A stretch of 64,000 nucleotides of DNA from Gemmatimonadaceae bacterium (GCA_035533015.1 DATLUQ010000051.1:186001-250000); one strand, 5' to 3'; shown: positions 28,183 to 37,986, counted from the stretch's first letter. The notes: a model not told the origin generated them from the sequence alone. Numbers and translations: made by a program.

Positions 28183-29154
28183 ATGGCCGTGGACTTTTCC
28201 CGGGTGGGGGTTGCAGTGGGACACGCCGGCGATCCCGACGCGGGCACGGGGTGCACCGTGGTGCGCGGCATCGACGCTTCCTTTCGGGGGGGCGTCGCGA
28301 TCTTCGGCCGCGCCACGGGGTCCCGTGAACTCCCCGCCCTCGGTGCCGACGCGCTTGCCGACCGCGTGGATGCGGTGCTGCTTGCCGGCGGCTCGGCCTA
28401 CGGGCTCGACGCCGCGGCGGGTGTCATGCGCTGGATGGAGGAGCGCTGCCGCGGCTTTCCGATCGGCGGCGGGGTGGTGCCTATCGTGCCGGCCGCGGTG
28501 ATCTTCGATCTGCGGCCTCTGGGGCGATTCGACCAACGGCCCACGCCCGATATGGCCTACCGCGCCGCCGATACGGCGGCGTCCACTGGCGTGGCCGAGG
28601 GAAGCGTGGGCGCTGGCACTGGAGCGACCGTGGGCAAGGCAGCCGGAATCGGGCGGGCCATGAAGGGGGGCGTGGGATGCGCCCTACGCGAGTCGGCCGG
28701 CGTGGCCGTAGGCGCGGTGGCGGTGGTCAACGCATTCGGCGACGTCCACGACGCCGACGGCCACGTGCTGGCCGGCGCACGCGACGACGCGGGTGGATTC
28801 CTCCACGCCGCGCGCCTGCTGGTCGAGAACCCGCATCACATCGCGGCCCTGGCCGCCGAGCAGCGCGGCCGCAATACCACCCTCGCCGTCGTGGCCACCA
28901 ACGCCGCGCTCGACCGGGTGCAGCTCAATCAACTCGCGCGCGCCGCAGGCGCCGCCCTCTTCCATCGGATCCGTCCCGCTGGTTCGTCGTTCGACGGTGA
29001 CATCGTGTTCGCACTGGGCGCGCGCGAGGGAACGCCGGCCGACGCGCTGCACGTGGAAGCGCTCGCCATCGCCGCGCTCGAGGAGGCGATCGAGCGCGGT
29101 GTGCGCCTGGCTGTGGGGGCGTCGGGCCTTCCCGGACTCGCCGACACGCCATGA
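28183..29154 (+). CDS. P1-family (DmpA/NylC-like) self-cleaving peptidase
   Basis: 323 aa; the ATG directly follows the zinc-ribbon stop. The family features are GCTVV near the N-terminus, LLAGGSAYGLDAAAGV, and VGAGTGATVGK before GGVG. The predicted autocleavage point is Asn231-Thr232 in RGRNTTLAVVATN, which would leave Thr232 as the N-terminal nucleophile, as in NylC and DmpA-type hydrolases. Such enzymes cut beta-peptides, amino-acid amides or omega-amino-acid oligomers. No signal peptide is seen, so it is cytoplasmic. The natural substrate is unknown. Confidence 0.88.
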   Translation: MAVDFSRVGVAVGHAGDPDAGTGCTVVRGIDASFRGGVAIFGRATGSRELPALGADALADRVDAVLLAGGSAYGLDAAAGVMRWMEERCRGFPIGGGVVPIVPAAVIFDLRPLGRFDQRPTPDMAYRAADTAASTGVAEGSVGAGTGATVGKAAGIGRAMKGGVGCALRESAGVAVGAVAVVNAFGDVHDADGHVLAGARDDAGGFLHAARLLVENPHHIAALAAEQRGRNTTLAVVATNAALDRVQLNQLARAAGAALFHRIRPAGSSFDGDIVFALGAREGTPADALHVEALAIAALEEAIERGVRLAVGASGLPGLADTP

Positions 29155-29921
29155 CCATCACGGGCCGCGTCATGGTTCGGTCGGCGATCGCGCCGCTGCT
29201 GGCAGAGCCCAGGGCATCGAGCCCGCAGGTGTCGCAGCGGCTGGCAGGCCATGCGCTCGATGTGGTCGAAGTGCAGGGCGACTGGCTTCGGGTGCGGGGC
29301 GGCGACGCGTACGAAGGATGGGTGCACACGGGCTACATTGCGAGCGCGCCCGAGCGCACCGCCCGTCAGAGCCACGGCGGACGGCGCGTGTCGCTGGGCT
29401 GCGTGACCGGCATTTCCGGGGGCGGGCGGCGGTCGCTGCCGCTGGGCGCCTTCCTCGGGCCCGAGGAGACCGTGCAATCGGGCGAAATTCTGGAAGAGAC
29501 CGCGTTCGCGACGCGCTTTCCCGGCACGGCCGCAGCCATCGCGCGCTCGGCCACCGAATTTTTCGAGGGTACGAGTTATCAGTGGGGCGGCATCACGCCG
29601 TGGGGCGCCGACTGTTCGGGCTTCGTGCAGTCGATCTTCGCGCTACACGGCGTCCCGCTGCCACGCGACGCCTGGCAGCAGGCTCAGGTGGGGGAACCCG
29701 TGGAGCGCAAGCTGGCTGCGCTGCAGGTGAGCGAACTCGCGTTCTTTTCGGATCGCGACGACGGGCGCATCACGCACGTCGGGCTCGGCGTGGGGAGCGG
29801 CCGGATGGCGCACGTGGCCGTGGGGCGGGGTGGCTTTGCCGTGGAGCGGTTGGCCGACGCGCGCGACGGCTACGTCAAGACGCTGGTCGACCAGTTCCGC
29901 TTCGTGCGGAGGGTCGTGTAG
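29151..29921 (+). CDS. NlpC/P60 peptidoglycan endopeptidase with SH3-like domain
   Basis: 256 aa, overlapping the peptidase stop (ATGA). An N-terminal bacterial SH3-like region (about 5-65, ending WVHTGYIAS) is followed by a linker and a second SH3-like segment. The C-terminal NlpC/P60 domain has Cys155 in WGADCSGFVQ, His209 in ITHVGLGVGSG and a third polar residue, His221 (MAHVAVG). The fold resembles YkfC-type gamma-D-glutamyl-L-diamino acid endopeptidases, which recycle cell-wall peptides. No signal peptide is seen, which fits a cytosolic recycling role beside the P1 peptidase. Confidence 0.9.
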   Translation: MTITGRVMVRSAIAPLLAEPRASSPQVSQRLAGHALDVVEVQGDWLRVRGGDAYEGWVHTGYIASAPERTARQSHGGRRVSLGCVTGISGGGRRSLPLGAFLGPEETVQSGEILEETAFATRFPGTAAAIARSATEFFEGTSYQWGGITPWGADCSGFVQSIFALHGVPLPRDAWQQAQVGEPVERKLAALQVSELAFFSDRDDGRITHVGLGVGSGRMAHVAVGRGGFAVERLADARDGYVKTLVDQFRFVRRVV

Positions 29922-29927
29922 CGGGTC

Positions 29928-30350
29928 TCAGCTCACGAGGCCAGAGGCCGCGGCGATCGGCGCGCCCACGCGCACCTGCACCGGAACCTCGGTGGTCGGC
30001 TCGTGGTCGAGCGCGATGGCCATGGCGTACGAGCCCGCGCCGTCGATCGGCAGGTCGATCTGTGCGATGAGCGGTACGTCCATCTCGGCCACTCCGGAGG
30101 GAAGCGGTCCCACGCTCAAGTCGCCGGCGCTGCTCCAGAGTTCGGCCCGCTTGGGATTGAGCCAGCGCAGCGTCACGGTGTGATTCCCCGTGTCGAGGGA
30201 GTTGCCTTTGATGTGCACCACGAGGTGCGCGCGCGGGTGCACGGCGGGAGACGACCCCACGTGGAGGGCGTCGAACACGCCGAGGATGTTCAGCTTTCCT
30301 TCCTGCGAGACGTTGGCGGCGTCGGCGAAGAGCGCGAAGGCAACATGCAT
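29928..30350 (-). CDS. DUF6941-like conserved protein
   Basis: 140 aa from ATG 30350. The start MHVAFALFADAANVSQEGKL and the following LNILGVFDAL pattern match small conserved proteins that I associate with DUF6941, of unknown function; this recognition is from memory. The rest is beta-rich with an Ig-like feel (HTVTLRWLNPKRAELW, PLIAQIDLPIDGAGSY) and no cysteines, signal or membrane helix. It is divergent from an EamA transporter, with overlapping promoters at 30357-30389, and convergent with the NlpC/P60 gene 6 nt away. Confidence 0.75.
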   Translation of the reverse strand: MHVAFALFADAANVSQEGKLNILGVFDALHVGSSPAVHPRAHLVVHIKGNSLDTGNHTVTLRWLNPKRAELWSSAGDLSVGPLPSGVAEMDVPLIAQIDLPIDGAGSYAMAIALDHEPTTEVPVQVRVGAPIAAASGLVS

Positions 30351-30356
30351 GAGAAA

Positions 30357-30385
30357 AACATAGACTGTCGGGCGGGGTGCGTCTA
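30357..30385 (-). promoter_or_regulatory. Leaderless promoter of the DUF6941-like gene
   Basis: On the minus strand: TAGACG, a 17-nt spacer, then TATGTT, followed after 6 nt by the ATG. It overlaps the rightward EamA promoter almost entirely. Confidence 0.55.
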
Positions 30386-30389
30386 CGTT
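30361..30389 (+). promoter_or_regulatory. Leaderless promoter of the EamA transporter gene
   Basis: TAGACT, a 17-nt spacer, then TACGTT, followed after 6 nt by the ATG at 30396. With the opposing promoter it forms a nearly symmetric unit, AAC(A/G)TAGAC at each end in opposite orientation. Confidence 0.55.
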
Positions 30390-30395
30390 TCGTGG

Positions 30396-31316
30396 ATGCC
30401 TTCCCCTGACGCGCAGGCGGCGCCCCGGGCCGAACATGCGGTCGGTTCCGCGACGGTCTGGCTCACCGACATCTCGCTGGTGCTGATGGCGCTCATCTGG
30501 GGCGTCAATTTCAGCGTCGTGAAATACGGCACCACCCAGCTCTCGCCGCTCGCCTTCAACGGGTCGCGCGTGCTGCTGGCCGCGGTGGCGCTGTCGCTGG
30601 TCGCGTTCGTACCGCGGCGGGCGCCGGTGGCGCGGCGCGACATCGTGGCCCTGCTCCTGCTCGGCGTGCTCGGGAACGGGGTGTACCAACTGCTGTTCAT
30701 CGAGGGCGTGGCGATCACGCGGGCCGGCGACGCGGCTCTGGTCGTCGCGGCGTCCCCGGCGTTGATCGCGTTGATCGGCCAGATGCTGGGCGTGGAACGC
30801 GTGGCGGTGCGCGCTTTCGTCGGCATCGTGCTGTCCATGGTCGGCATCGGCTTCGTGGTGTACAGCGGCGCGCGGATGGTGGTCAAAGGGGCCTCGGTGG
30901 CGGGTGACCTGCTGGTGCTTGCCGGCTCGGTGAGCTGGGCACTGTACACGGTGCTGCTGACCCCGTACGCGCGGCGCATCGATGGCGTCACGCTGTCGGC
31001 GTACACGATGATCGGCGGTGCCCTGATGCTCGAGGTCGTGGCGGCGCCGGAGCTTGCCCGCATGACATGGAGCACCGTATCCCCCGGCGCGGTGGCCGCG
31101 ATCCTGTACAGCGGGTTGGGCGCGCTGGTGGTGGCGTATCTCTTCTGGTATCGGGGCGTACGCGTGATCGGACCCACGCGCACGGCCATGTATTCGAACC
31201 TGCAACCGCTGTTCGCCCTGATCGTGGCGGCGATCCTGCTTGGCGAATCGCCCACGCCCTGGCAGGTGATGGGGGCTATCTGCATCATGGCCGGCCTGCT
31301 CCTGACCCGCGCGTGA
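30396..31316 (+). CDS. DMT-superfamily transporter (two EamA domains)
   Basis: 306 aa with ten predicted membrane helices in two EamA repeats (first about 30-160, second about 170-300). The typical motif WGVNFSVVKYG is in helix 1 and a conserved GE (LLGESPTPWQ) precedes the last helix. Such proteins usually export amino acids or other metabolites; the substrate is unknown. The stop codon overlaps the GTG of the downstream HAD phosphatase (GTGA), so the two are co-translated. Confidence 0.9.
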   Translation: MPSPDAQAAPRAEHAVGSATVWLTDISLVLMALIWGVNFSVVKYGTTQLSPLAFNGSRVLLAAVALSLVAFVPRRAPVARRDIVALLLLGVLGNGVYQLLFIEGVAITRAGDAALVVAASPALIALIGQMLGVERVAVRAFVGIVLSMVGIGFVVYSGARMVVKGASVAGDLLVLAGSVSWALYTVLLTPYARRIDGVTLSAYTMIGGALMLEVVAAPELARMTWSTVSPGAVAAILYSGLGALVVAYLFWYRGVRVIGPTRTAMYSNLQPLFALIVAAILLGESPTPWQVMGAICIMAGLLLTRA

Positions 31317-32005
31317 AACTCGTTCTCTTCGATATCGACGGTACGCTGTTGAACAGCGACGGCGCGGGGCGCCGCGCCATCCAGCGCGCGCTCGTGGAAT
31401 CATTCGGCACGGCCGGCCCCGAGCAGCACTGGTTCGACGGCAAGACCGATCCTCAGATCGTTCACGAGCTGATGGCGCTGGCCGGCATCGACCGCGATGT
31501 GGTCGAGGCGCGCTTGGACCACGTGTTCACGCGCTACGTCGAATTGCTGCGCGACGAGATCGGGCGCCCGGGCCACGCGGCGGCGATCTATCCTGGCGTG
31601 GCCGAACTGCTTGACGCCCTCGAGGCGACGAACGGCGTGACCCTCGGACTTCTCACGGGAAACGTCGAGGCGGGCGCCCACGTGAAGCTCGGCGCGGTGG
31701 GTATCGCTCCGGCGCGATTCCGCGTCGGCGCGTTCGGCTCGGACCATGCAGTACGCGCAGAACTCCCCGCCATTGCCCGCGCCCGCGCCGGCGCCATGTT
31801 GGGGTGCGAACTCCCGGGCCAGGCGATGGTCGTGATCGGCGATACGCCGGCCGACCTCACCTGCGGGCTCGGCGTGGGCGCGCGCGCCATGGGGGTGGCC
31901 ACCGGACGCTACTCGGTGGCCGAACTGGGTGCGTACCAGCCCGCGGCCGTGGTGGCGAACTTCCGCGATACGGCCGCCGTGGTCGACGCGATTCTCTCCG
32001 CATGA
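31313..32005 (+). CDS. HAD-superfamily phosphatase (phosphoglycolate-phosphatase-like)
   Basis: 230 aa from GTG 31313, overlapping the transporter stop (GTGA). Motif I is intact as FDIDGT (nucleophile Asp7, acid Asp9). Motif II Thr is in LGLLTGN, a Lys lies in AHVKLGAVG, and motif IV is GDTPADLTCG. The cap is the alpha-helical C1 type seen in Gph/PGMB enzymes. It likely dephosphorylates a small phosphate ester such as 2-phosphoglycolate; the true substrate is not known. It contrasts with the HAD-like protein at 5463-6149, where motif I is altered. Confidence 0.88.
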   Translation: MKLVLFDIDGTLLNSDGAGRRAIQRALVESFGTAGPEQHWFDGKTDPQIVHELMALAGIDRDVVEARLDHVFTRYVELLRDEIGRPGHAAAIYPGVAELLDALEATNGVTLGLLTGNVEAGAHVKLGAVGIAPARFRVGAFGSDHAVRAELPAIARARAGAMLGCELPGQAMVVIGDTPADLTCGLGVGARAMGVATGRYSVAELGAYQPAAVVANFRDTAAVVDAILSA

Positions 32006-32035
32006 TCGCCGGCGCGGCGCGGTCGGAACCCACCG

Positions 32036-32755
32036 ATGGCTGAGCCCGACACGGTGTTTGAGGCCCGGATTGCCGGGGCGCCGGACTTCACCGTGTTCGT
32101 GCGCGCGAACGGCGGCCTCATCGTGCTCACCCGCGCCGATGGGCGCGAGGCCCGCACCATTCATGTGGACGACGTACGCGAAGTGGCCCACGATGGCGCC
32201 CGCGTGACGATCACGCCGGCGCGCGGCGATGTGGTGGGCATGGTTTGTGATCGCGCGGCCGCTCTCGACGCGGCGCTCGTGGCGGCTTGCAGCACACTCC
32301 CCGAATTGACGCGGGCGCTCCACTCGCTGGGCTCCTCGCGCGCCAGTTCCGACGCCGCGGGGCAGCGGGAGTTCTTCGCCCCGCTGCTCGACGCGCGCCG
32401 GCGCGCCGAGGAATCGGTGGCGCGGGCCGACGTCGTCGCGGCGTTCGATGCCGACCGGTTGACTCGTGCCCTGGACGGCTATCTGGAAGCGTTGATCGAG
32501 CACAGCGCCGACAAGCGTCCGGCCGCTCGTCGTGCTCTGGCGGCCCGTGCCGAAGACGCGACCGAACCTCTGCGCCGGGCCATAGAGCAGTTGCGCCGCG
32601 CCGGCACGAATGCCGCGAATCCTCCCGCCGACGCACGCGTGGCGAGCTGGCGTCACTGGAAATCCGCGTTGCAGGAGTTGTTCGCTGCCGCCGATCGATG
32701 TTGGGGGCTGCTACACGAGCGCGGCGCGGCCAGCGCGGTCCGGTCCGGAGAATGA
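32036..32755 (+). CDS. Conserved-looking protein of unknown function
   Basis: 239 aa. The N-terminal 70 residues are predicted beta-rich, PH-like in rhythm (FTVFVRANGGLIVLTRADGR, VRVTIT-type strands). The remainder is strongly helical and charged, with Ala/Arg/Glu heptads that suggest a coiled coil, ending near WRHWKSALQELFAAADRCW. There is no signal peptide, membrane helix or known catalytic motif. It lies 30 nt after the HAD phosphatase, in the same direction. The start at 32036 lacks a clear ribosome-binding site. Confidence 0.6.
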   Translation: MAEPDTVFEARIAGAPDFTVFVRANGGLIVLTRADGREARTIHVDDVREVAHDGARVTITPARGDVVGMVCDRAAALDAALVAACSTLPELTRALHSLGSSRASSDAAGQREFFAPLLDARRRAEESVARADVVAAFDADRLTRALDGYLEALIEHSADKRPAARRALAARAEDATEPLRRAIEQLRRAGTNAANPPADARVASWRHWKSALQELFAAADRCWGLLHERGAASAVRSGE

Positions 32756-32817
32756 CGTGTGCGACGCTTCGCGATAGCCTGGAACCGGAAGTGCAATGCC
32801 GATACCTTTTCTCGGCA

Positions 32818-35013
32818 ATGACACTCGGACGGGTGGCCTGCTTGGCCCTGGCAGCGCTGGGGTTCGCCGTGCCGCGGCTCGCCGCGCAGGAGCAACCCGC
32901 GCGTCGGATGGCCAACATCGTCAGCGTGGCCGTCGAGGAGTACGGCAAGGGCATAGACGAACAGGGTCGGCTCATCGCGCCGTCCGAATACCAGGAGGCT
33001 CTGGGCTTTCTGGACGATGCGAAGCGGATCTCCGACCGGCTCACCGGGGATCGTGCGAACGCTTCGCGTCCGCTGCTCGATTCCATCATCACGGCGGCGC
33101 AGCGCCGCCAAGCGCCCAGCGTGCTCGGCGGGCTTGAGCGGCGGTTTGCGACCTCGCTTGGCAGCGAGGGGGCGCTCGAACTGCCGGCCGCGGCACTGGA
33201 TCCGGGCGACGGCAGGCGGATCTACGACGCCACGTGCGCGCAGTGCCACGGGACGGCGGGCCGCGGCGACGGTCCCCAGGCGGCGCTGCTCAATCCCAAG
33301 CCGGTGCCGATCGGGGATCCGACCGTCGCCGCGAGCGTGACGCCGGCGATCATGTACCGCATCTCCTCGGTGGGCGTTTCTGGCACGCCGATGCTCGGCT
33401 TCGCGAGTGATCTCACGCCGCAGCAGCGGTGGAACGTGGTGTCGTACGTCATTTCGCTGCGCAGTACATCCGCGCAGGTGGCTGAGGGCGAGGGGCTGTA
33501 CATGCAGCGATGCGCGCAGTGCCACGGTGCGACCGGGGCGGGCGACGGGTCGTATGCCCACAGCCTGTCCAAGCTTCCGCCGGAGATCGGCACTCTGGAG
33601 TGGCAGGCGGGACGCACCGACGACAGCCTGGCGCGTGTGGTGCGCGAGGGGCTGGCAGGTACGGCGATGCCCCCGGCCGACGGGATGACCGACGCGCAGG
33701 TGCGGAGCGTCGTGGCGTACCTGCGCACGCTCCCAGTGCGGAACCCCGGGGCTGGCGCCGTGGGTGCGGCATCCGACACGGGCGCGGCGGGCGCGGCACG
33801 CAACGTCACGGGGCTGCTCAAGCAGGCGCTGGCTTCGGTGCAGCTCGGCCGGGCCGCGGAAGCGGGGGACAGGGCGTTCGACGCCTATCTGGCGTTCGAA
33901 CCGCTCGAAGGTCCGGCCCGTGCGAAGAACCCGGGGCTCGTGGCCCGGATGGAAAAGTCATTCGGCGACTTCAAGGCGGCGGTGCGCGCGAACGACGTCG
34001 CCGGCGCCGAGGATGCGCGCGATGTCATCGAGGCGAATCTCTCGGCCGTCGTGGAACTCACCCACCCGGCCGGCAGCGCCACCGAAGCATTCTGGCAGTC
34101 GTTCCTGATCATCCTGCGCGAGGGGCTCGAAGCCATTCTCGTGATCGGGGCCGTGGTGGCCTTCCTGCTCAAGACGGGGCATCGCGAGCGGCTGCGTTCC
34201 ATCTGGACAGGGGTCGGACTCGGCCTGGCCGCCAGCGCGGCCACGGCGGTAGCGCTGAAGACGATCCTGAGTGCCGTACCGGCAAGCAGCGAGATCATCG
34301 AGGGCGTGACCCTGCTGATCGCGGTCGCCGTGTTGTTCTCGGTGAGTTACTGGCTGATCTCCCGCGTGGAGGCGGCCAAGTGGCAGCAGTTCATTCGCGA
34401 CAAGGTCACCGATGCGCTGCAACACGGCGGTGGGCGCGCGCTGGCGTTCGTGGCGTTCCTCGCGGTGTACCGCGAGGGGGCCGAGACCGCGCTGTTCTAC
34501 CAGGCGCTATTCAGCGAAGGCCCGCACCTGGCGGTGCCGCTCTCGTTAGGCATCGTGGCCGGGTTCGTCGCGCTGGCCGTCATCTTCACGCTGTTCTATC
34601 GCTACGGCGTGCGCATTCCGCTGCGGCCGTTCTTCACCGTGACCAGCGTACTGCTCTACTATATGGCATTTGTGTTCATGGGCAAAGGTATCCGTGAGCT
34701 GCAGGAGGGCAACGCGATGTCGATGAGCGTCATTCCGGGGTTCCCGCACGTGGAGGCGTTGGGCCTCTATCCGACGTGGGAGACGGTGCTCGCCCAGCTC
34801 TTGCTGCTCGCGCTGTTCGTGTTCGCGGTGGCCAAGACGTTCTGGCCCAAGCGGTCGGTGGCGTTACCCACGATCCCCGATTCGGCGGCGCCCGTGACGG
34901 TCCTCGGCGCCGAGGTCGCAACGCTGCGCGAGGAGAACGCGGCTCTGCACGCGCGGCTCGCCGCGCTGGAAGAGCGGGTGCTCCGCAAAGCGGCGCCGGG
35001 GGCGGCCGATTGA
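32818..35013 (+). CDS. Fusion of two cytochrome c domains with an FTR1 iron permease
   Basis: 731 aa from ATG 32818, chosen because a signal peptide follows at once (cleavage near RLAAQ-EQP). An ATG at 32752 overlaps the upstream stop (ATGA) and is an alternative. Two haem c sites are present: CAQCH at 140-144 (Met192 as likely axial ligand) and CAQCH at 232-236 (Met284). A helical linker follows, then an FTR1 permease (about 425-700) with both REGxE motifs, REGLE (434-438) and REGAE (552-556), which bind iron in the membrane. A C-terminal coiled coil ends the protein. It probably couples periplasmic Fe(II) oxidation to Fe(III) uptake; that coupling is inferred from the fusion. Confidence 0.9.
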   Translation: MTLGRVACLALAALGFAVPRLAAQEQPARRMANIVSVAVEEYGKGIDEQGRLIAPSEYQEALGFLDDAKRISDRLTGDRANASRPLLDSIITAAQRRQAPSVLGGLERRFATSLGSEGALELPAAALDPGDGRRIYDATCAQCHGTAGRGDGPQAALLNPKPVPIGDPTVAASVTPAIMYRISSVGVSGTPMLGFASDLTPQQRWNVVSYVISLRSTSAQVAEGEGLYMQRCAQCHGATGAGDGSYAHSLSKLPPEIGTLEWQAGRTDDSLARVVREGLAGTAMPPADGMTDAQVRSVVAYLRTLPVRNPGAGAVGAASDTGAAGAARNVTGLLKQALASVQLGRAAEAGDRAFDAYLAFEPLEGPARAKNPGLVARMEKSFGDFKAAVRANDVAGAEDARDVIEANLSAVVELTHPAGSATEAFWQSFLIILREGLEAILVIGAVVAFLLKTGHRERLRSIWTGVGLGLAASAATAVALKTILSAVPASSEIIEGVTLLIAVAVLFSVSYWLISRVEAAKWQQFIRDKVTDALQHGGGRALAFVAFLAVYREGAETALFYQALFSEGPHLAVPLSLGIVAGFVALAVIFTLFYRYGVRIPLRPFFTVTSVLLYYMAFVFMGKGIRELQEGNAMSMSVIPGFPHVEALGLYPTWETVLAQLLLLALFVFAVAKTFWPKRSVALPTIPDSAAPVTVLGAEVATLREENAALHARLAALEERVLRKAAPGAAD

Positions 35014-35025
35014 CCGCCCCCGGCG
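34994..35025. terminator. Candidate hairpin terminator between convergent genes
   Basis: Perfect 12-bp GC-only stem (CGCCGGGGGCGG and its complement) with an 8-nt loop that includes the stop codon of the cytochrome-FTR1 gene. It lies between convergent transcripts and could serve both. There is no T-run. Confidence 0.5.
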
Positions 35026-35029
35026 GTGG

Positions 35030-35868
<839 letters not shown>

Positions 35869-35872
<4 letters not shown>

Positions 35873-36909
35873 GCGGCGACGAGGCCCGGAAGAGAGAGAG
35901 AGGCGAACGCGTTGAGGTCGAGGCCGGCGCGCTCCCCACGCTCGAAATGGAAGAGTCCGGCACGGGCGATCATGGCGGCGTTGTCGGTGGCCAGCCGCGC
36001 CCCCGGAGCATACACCGATACGCCGTGGGGCGCGAGGCGCTCCCGCATCGCGGCCACGAGCGTCCGGTTGCCAGCCACGCCGCCACCCAGGACCACCCGC
36101 TCACGGCCGAATGCGTTCACCGCGCGCGTCGTCTTCTCCACCAACGTGTCGACGAGCGCATCCTGGAAGGCCCGCGCGATCGGCCCCCGACCGGCGTCGC
36201 CTGGCGACGCGTGCACGGCGTTCAGCACCGCCGTCTTCAGGCCGCTGAACGAAAAATCGTAGTAGTCGGGGTCTCCGGGCCGCTGGTTGCGGCGAAGCAT
36301 CGGCCGTGAGAACCGCAGCGGGCCGGCGTCGGCGCTGTTGGCCAGGCGCTCCACGTGCGGGCCGCCCGGATAGGGCAGCCCCAGCAGCTTGGCCACCTTG
36401 TCGAACGCCTCGCCCGCGGCATCGTCGCGTGTGCCGCCGAGCAGGCGGTAGCGCCCCCACGCCTCGACGTCGAGCAGCAGCGTGTGCCCGCCTGAGACGA
36501 GCAGCGCTGTGAACGGAGGGACGGCGTCCGGATCCTCGATCGAGGTGGCGAACAGGTGCCCCTCCATGTGGTGCACGCCGAGCAGCGGGACGCCCAGCGC
36601 GTACGCGAGGGCCTTGCCGAAGCTCACTCCCACGAGCAGCGCGCCCACGAGGCCCGGCCCGTGCGTCACCGCCACCGCGTCCACGGCGGCGGGTTCCAGC
36701 CCGGCGTCGGCCAGCGCGCGCTCCACGACGGGCTGGATGCTGGAGAGGTGGGCGCGCGACGCGATCTCGGGCACCACGCCCCCGAACACCCGATGCACAT
36801 CCTGCGACAGGATGACGAGCGAGTGGAGCGTCACCTCGTCCGCGGCGCCGCTGACCACGGCGGCCGACGTCTCGTCGCACGAGGTCTCGATGCCCAACAC
36901 GGACGTCAT
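35869..36909 (-). CDS. tsaD: tRNA N6-threonylcarbamoyladenosine transferase
   Basis: 346 aa. The ASKHA ATPase fold has the signature GIETSCDETSAAVV at the N-terminus, metal-binding histidines in HHMEGH, and SGGHTLLL, FSGLKTAV and GGGVAGNRTL in the usual order. With TsaB, TsaC and TsaE (not in the window) it attaches threonylcarbamoyl to A37 of ANN-decoding tRNAs. Its length is typical. It overlaps the YbbR gene upstream and lgt downstream by 4 nt each (ATGA). Confidence 0.96.
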
Positions 36910-37373
36910 GTGGGCTTGCGCTGGCCGGTGGGCTGTCGCGCCGAGCCCCCCACGCTCGCGGGGGCCGCTGGTCGTGGCACGACGTGCACGACCACCACGC
37001 GCGGCTGGACATCGCGCACGAGTACCGCCGCGCCAGGCGGCAGCTGCACGTCGTCCGGGGTGAGCACCAGGGTGGCCGAGTCAGCACCCCGGGGCATCGT
37101 GCGGCGAATCACCGGCGGACTGGAGAACAGCGCAAAGATTTCCTTGCCCTCTCCGGCCACCAGGGCGCGGACGTCGGGCGGCGGATCACGCAGCACCGTC
37201 GCGCTGTCGAGCATCACGGACAGGCGCACGGGGACGATTTCTTCGGTGGGCTCCTTTGACGTGGCGATGAACCAGAGCACGACCGCGAAGGCCACGGCCA
37301 AGGCTTTGAGCCCGAGCCGCTCGGTGAACGCGCCGACCAGGCGACGGCGCCAGCGGGATCGCGCGGCGTTCAT
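36906..37373 (-). CDS. Short YbbR-domain (CdaR-like) protein
   Basis: 155 aa from ATG 37373 (MNAARSRWRR); upstream in-frame codons overlap the tlpA stop region. A cytoplasmic basic N-terminus, one membrane helix (LKALAVAFAVVLWFIATS) and a single YbbR-like periplasmic repeat (EEIVPVRLSVML to VHVVPRP) are seen. CdaR of Firmicutes has up to four YbbR repeats and sits beside the c-di-AMP cyclase CdaA; no cyclase gene is present here. The C-terminal tail is Pro/Ala-rich. The function is uncertain. Confidence 0.75.
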   Translation of the reverse strand: MNAARSRWRRRLVGAFTERLGLKALAVAFAVVLWFIATSKEPTEEIVPVRLSVMLDSATVLRDPPPDVRALVAGEGKEIFALFSSPPVIRRTMPRGADSATLVLTPDDVQLPPGAAVLVRDVQPRVVVVHVVPRPAAPASVGGSARQPTGQRKPT

Positions 37374-37380
37374 GCCTGCA

Positions 37381-37986
37381 TCAACGCGTCGCCACCGCGC
37401 CGGCACCGGGGCTGGCGGTCGCGCCGGTGCTGGACGCCGAGCCGCCGAGTCCCAGCAGCTGTCGGACCAACGCGATGTTGCCTTGCGACGTCCAATCCGC
37501 GGCGCCGAGCCACACCTTGCGGATCACTCCGTTGCCATCGATCACGTACGATTCCGGATACCCGACCACCTGGTAGCTCTGCTCGATGCGATACTGGGGG
37601 TCGTGCAGGATTTCAAACGTGAGTCCCATGTTACGGGCATACGTCCGGATGGAGTCGTCCGAGGCGGTCTCGTCGATGCTCACGGCGACGATCTTGAGCC
37701 CGCGCGAGCCGTACATCTCCTGCAGCCGTTCGAGCGTCGGCATCTCCGCCTTACACGGTCCGCACCAGGTGGCCCAGACGTTGAGGATGACGACGTGGCC
37801 CGCATAGTCGGCCAACCGCTTGGTCTGATGGGTGCCGTCGATGGTCTGGGCGCTGAACGGCGGCGCCTTGGCACCGACGCCCACCTGCTGCACGCCTCCA
37901 CCGAACGCGCGCTGGAATGCGTACGAGCCAGCCCCCAGCGCTACGATCACGGCGAGAATCACCCCCCACTGCTGTCGCACGGTCAT
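37381..37986 (-). CDS. TlpA-family thiol-disulfide reductase
   Basis: 201 aa. An N-terminal membrane anchor (WGVILAVIVALGAGSYAF) precedes a periplasmic thioredoxin domain with the active site WATWCGPCK (Cys75, Cys78). An inserted AhpC/TlpA-type segment and the cis-Pro loop VVGYPESYVID follow. Such proteins keep periplasmic thiols reduced, often for cytochrome c maturation, which would suit the di-haem protein nearby. The C-terminal tail is Gly/Ala/Ser-rich. It overlaps the rpe stop (ATGA). Confidence 0.9.
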   Translation of the reverse strand: MTVRQQWGVILAVIVALGAGSYAFQRAFGGGVQQVGVGAKAPPFSAQTIDGTHQTKRLADYAGHVVILNVWATWCGPCKAEMPTLERLQEMYGSRGLKIVAVSIDETASDDSIRTYARNMGLTFEILHDPQYRIEQSYQVVGYPESYVIDGNGVIRKVWLGAADWTSQGNIALVRQLLGLGGSASSTGATASPGAGAVATR

